Shown one piece after another: positions 6,181 through 8,024 of a DNA stretch of 8,024 bases. The position numbers and the translations under genes were made by a program. Source of the DNA: Flavobacteriaceae bacterium (GTDB lineage Bacteria; Bacteroidota; Bacteroidia; Flavobacteriales; Flavobacteriaceae); contig JAUXCI010000112.1 of the NCBI GenBank assembly GCA_030618945.1, positions 1 to 8,024 of the forward strand, written 5' to 3'. Numbering within the stretch: the first letter of the stretch is position 1; each line of letters opens with the position of its first letter. A model generated the notes under the pieces. That model saw only the letters and a list, made by a program, of their open reading frames with translations. It ran no database searches and was not told where the DNA came from.

Positions 6181-6252
6181 ATTCACGCATTCATGCATTC
6201 ACGCATTCCCATATTGTAGCATTTCAGCATTGTAGCATTATTTCATTGAATG
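6181..6252 (+). repeat. Nine-unit 8-bp-period array running into the lysS promoter
   Basis: Nine consecutive 8-bp units all begin with ATT. Units 1 and 3 are ATTCACGC and unit 2 is ATTCATGC; units 5 and 7 are ATTGTAGC and unit 6 is ATTTCAGC; units 4, 8 and 9 are more degenerate. The phase is unbroken from 6181 to 6252, ending 3 bp before the -7 box. The candidate -33 TTG (6230-6232) is inside unit 7. Confidence 0.75.
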
Positions 6253-6263
6253 ACGTATCTTTG
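6230..6263 (+). promoter_or_regulatory. lysS promoter (TTG-N23-TATCTTTG)
   Basis: TATCTTTG at 6256-6263 matches the Bacteroidetes -7 consensus TAnnTTTG exactly. A -33 TTG at 6230-6232 lies 23 bp upstream, at the edge of the known 17-23 bp range. The -7 box ends 26 nt before the lysS ATG, giving a leader of roughly 20 nt that is A-rich and lacks a strong Shine-Dalgarno site, as is usual in this phylum. Confidence 0.7.
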
Positions 6264-6289
6264 CATCCTATTTTTCAAAACAAAAAGAA

Positions 6290-7996
6290 ATGCAGTTGTC
6301 AGAACAGGAAATTGTACGAAGAGAGTCATTACAAAAGCTACGTGAGTTAGGAATCAACCCTTACCCAGCAGCACAATTTCATACGACATCCAAGGTCAGT
6401 GAAGCACTAAATAATTTTGATGCCTTAGACGGTAAAGAGGTAGTATTGGCAGGAAGAATCATGAGTAGAAGAATCATGGGAAAAGCTTCTTTTGCTGAAT
6501 TAAAGGACGCGTCTGGTAGAATGCAAATCTATATCAATAGAGATGAGATTTGTTCAGGAGAAGATAAGACAATGTATAATGAGGTGTTTAAGAAACTACT
6601 TGATATTGGAGATATTATAGGTGTCAAAGGCTTAGTTTTTAAGACAAAGGTGGGAGAAAAATCTATCTTGGTTAAAGAATTAACAGTTTTGTCAAAAGCC
6701 TTGAAGCCCATGCCAATCGTTAAAGTGGATGCAGACGGAAATTCACATGACGCGTTTAGTGATGCCGAAATGAGATACCGTCAGCGGTATGTGGACCTAA
6801 TGGTAAATGATCATGTTAAGGACACTTTTATCAAACGAACCAAGATCACTAATTCCATACGCCAGTTTTTTAATGATAAGGGCTATTTGGAGGTGGAAAC
6901 ACCCATTCTTCAACCGATTCCCGGAGGAGCTGCGGCAAGGCCGTTTATTACGCACCACAATGCCTTGAATATGCCTTTGTATTTGAGAATTGCTAATGAA
7001 TTGTATCTAAAAAGATTGATCGTTGGTGGATTTGATGCAGTTTACGAGTTCTCGAAGGATTTCAGGAATGAAGGAATGGACCGAACCCATAACCCTGAAT
7101 TTACGGTTATGGAATTATATGTAGCCTATAAAGACTACCATTGGATGATGAAAATGACTGAAGAACTGCTTGAAAAAGTAGCAGTCGATGTCAATGGTTC
7201 TCCTGAAGCAAAAGTTGGGAAAAACCTGATTAACTTTAAGGCTCCTTATGCCAGGGTTCCTATTCTCGAGGCTATTGAGATACACACAGGTCATGATGTA
7301 GCTGGGATGACTGACGTTGAGCTAAGAGCAGTTTGTAAAAAACTTGGCCTTGATGTTGACGAAACCATGGGGAAAGGCAAGCTGATAGACGAATTATTTG
7401 GTGAAAAATGTGAGCATCACTATGTGCAACCAACTTTTATTATAGATTACCCAAAAGAAATGAGTCCTCTTTGTAAAGAGCACAGGGATAACCCTGAATT
7501 GACCGAGCGTTTTGAATTGTTAGTGAATGGGAAAGAGCTGGCCAATGCCTATTCTGAATTAAACGATCCGATTGATCAGTTGGAAAGATTTCAAGACCAG
7601 TTGAACCTGTCCGAAAAGGGTGATGACGAAGCCATGTTTATTGACATGGATTTTGTTCGAGCACTTGAATATGGGATGCCACCAACTTCTGGAATTGGAA
7701 TAGGAATTGACAGACTGGTAATGTTTCTTACAGATAATGCCTCTATTCAGGAAGTTTTATTCTTTCCTCAAATGAAACCGGAGCAACGCACTACACAGAC
7801 GGTTGAACTCAATGAAGACGAAAAAGCAGTTTTGAAACTACTTCAGAAAGCGGAAAAAGTATTATTAAACGACTTAAAAACCCAATCCGGACTCTCCAAT
7901 AAAAAATGGGATAAGACTATTAAAGGTCTAACAAAGAATAAGTTAGCTAAAGTAAATAAAACCGATACAGGTTTGTTTGTGGAGGTTCTTGACTAA
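6290..7996 (+). CDS. lysS: Lysyl-tRNA synthetase, class II, with C-terminal extension
   Basis: A 568-residue cytoplasmic enzyme that charges tRNA-Lys with lysine using ATP. The N-terminal OB-fold anticodon-binding domain spans about residues 50-137. The class II catalytic core follows from about 160: RYRQRYVDL (162-170), motif 1 with GYLEVETPIL (198-207), LRIANELYLKRL (232-243), motif 2 with FRNEGMDRTHNPEFT (258-272) and motif 3 with GIGIGIDRLVMFL (468-480). The normal catalytic fold ends at FFPQMKPE (491-498). About 70 further residues (499-568), Lys-rich and helical in look with a final small beta-like segment, form an extension absent from E. coli LysRS but which I recall as common in Bacteroidetes. 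All motif residues are intact, so a functional enzyme is expected. It is divergent from yqaE-lipB with its own consensus promoter. The minus-strand frame at 6529-6711 is a shadow. Confidence 0.98.
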   Translation: MQLSEQEIVRRESLQKLRELGINPYPAAQFHTTSKVSEALNNFDALDGKEVVLAGRIMSRRIMGKASFAELKDASGRMQIYINRDEICSGEDKTMYNEVFKKLLDIGDIIGVKGLVFKTKVGEKSILVKELTVLSKALKPMPIVKVDADGNSHDAFSDAEMRYRQRYVDLMVNDHVKDTFIKRTKITNSIRQFFNDKGYLEVETPILQPIPGGAAARPFITHHNALNMPLYLRIANELYLKRLIVGGFDAVYEFSKDFRNEGMDRTHNPEFTVMELYVAYKDYHWMMKMTEELLEKVAVDVNGSPEAKVGKNLINFKAPYARVPILEAIEIHTGHDVAGMTDVELRAVCKKLGLDVDETMGKGKLIDELFGEKCEHHYVQPTFIIDYPKEMSPLCKEHRDNPELTERFELLVNGKELANAYSELNDPIDQLERFQDQLNLSEKGDDEAMFIDMDFVRALEYGMPPTSGIGIGIDRLVMFLTDNASIQEVLFFPQMKPEQRTTQTVELNEDEKAVLKLLQKAEKVLLNDLKTQSGLSNKKWDKTIKGLTKNKLAKVNKTDTGLFVEVLD

Positions 7997-7999
7997 GCC

Positions 8000-8017
8000 T
8001 CCCCTCTTGAGAGGGGA
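8000..8017 (+). terminator. Stem-loop just after lysS (possible terminator or dispersed palindrome)
   Basis: TCCCCTC (8000-8006) and GAGGGGA (8011-8017) form a perfect 7-bp GC-rich stem around TTGA, starting 3 bases after the lysS stop codon. It is followed by A-rich sequence, not a T tract, up to the window end, so it is not a canonical intrinsic terminator. It resembles the CCCCTC/GAGGGG palindromes often dispersed between genes in Bacteroidetes (from memory). The element may continue beyond the window. Confidence 0.5.
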
Positions 8018-8024
8018 AAATCCG

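Larger units (their letters stand above)
5939..6289. other. 351-bp divergent yqaE/lysS intergenic region
   Basis: No protein or RNA gene is supported here. From left to right it holds the AT-rich yqaE leader, a possible operator-like pair CGTCA (5968-5972) and TGACG (5989-5993), a GC-rich tandem repeat (6023-6095), a two-tier inverted repeat (6124-6167), an 8-bp-period array (6181-6252) and the lysS -7 box (6256-6263). Open frames at 5793-6029 (plus) and 5998-6198 (minus) are translations of repeat and spacer DNA and show no family likeness. Confidence 0.7.

Noticed and set aside
5998..6198. A 66-codon minus-strand open frame with Cys and Trp residues
   Set aside because: Most of it translates the GC-rich tandem repeat and the inverted repeat. 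Such repeat-derived peptides are commonly mis-called as hypothetical proteins in Bacteroidetes.
6181..6252. CRISPR array
   Set aside because: The repeats are only 8 bp, contiguous and without spacers, and there are no cas genes in the window.

Overview
The window looks like chromosomal DNA of a member of the Bacteroidota, most likely class Flavobacteriia. It is AT-rich with A-rich leaders and no strong Shine-Dalgarno sites. It carries several perfect or near-perfect copies of the phylum's -7 promoter box (TAnnTTTG) and a Bacteroidetes-type 'putative porin'. I see housekeeping genes and small accessory genes. There is no integrase, transposase, CRISPR array, toxin-antitoxin pair or phage gene, and I found no convincing new multi-gene system.

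Layout. Positions 1-648 (minus) hold the N-terminal 216 residues of a COG2509-type FAD-dependent dehydrogenase that runs off the left edge. Upstream of it on the same strand, 710-2680 encodes a 656-residue outer-membrane putative porin. The porin diverges from rnhB (RNase HII, 2775-3374, plus) across 94 bp that carry a -7 box in each direction. Two more plus-strand genes follow: a secreted chagasin-like cysteine-protease inhibitor (3450-3797) and a NdpA/YejK-family nucleoid-associated protein (3935-4987). The latter converges on lipB (octanoyltransferase, 5070-5777, minus).

A 53-codon YqaE/Pmp3 membrane-protein gene (5777-5938, minus) lies directly upstream of lipB and overlaps it by one base (TAATG), so the two are probably one translationally coupled unit. 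Divergent from them is lysS (lysyl-tRNA synthetase, 6290-7996, plus), which has a C-terminal extension of about 70 residues. A stem-loop closes the window just after lysS.

The least ordinary DNA is the 351-bp divergent yqaE/lysS spacer (5939-6289). It holds a GC-rich 37/36-bp tandem repeat containing a tRNA T-arm-like decamer, a 44-nt two-tier inverted repeat, and nine 8-bp units in phase that run into the lysS promoter. A second short-period array (7 bp) lies in the ndpA/lipB convergent spacer. These intergenic structures, the small yqaE gene and the chagasin-like inhibitor are the items most worth a second look.

The genes do not form one pathway. They cover RNA/DNA hybrid removal (RnhB), lipoate attachment (LipB), translation (LysS), nucleoid association (NdpA), envelope functions (porin, YqaE) and protease control (inhibitor).
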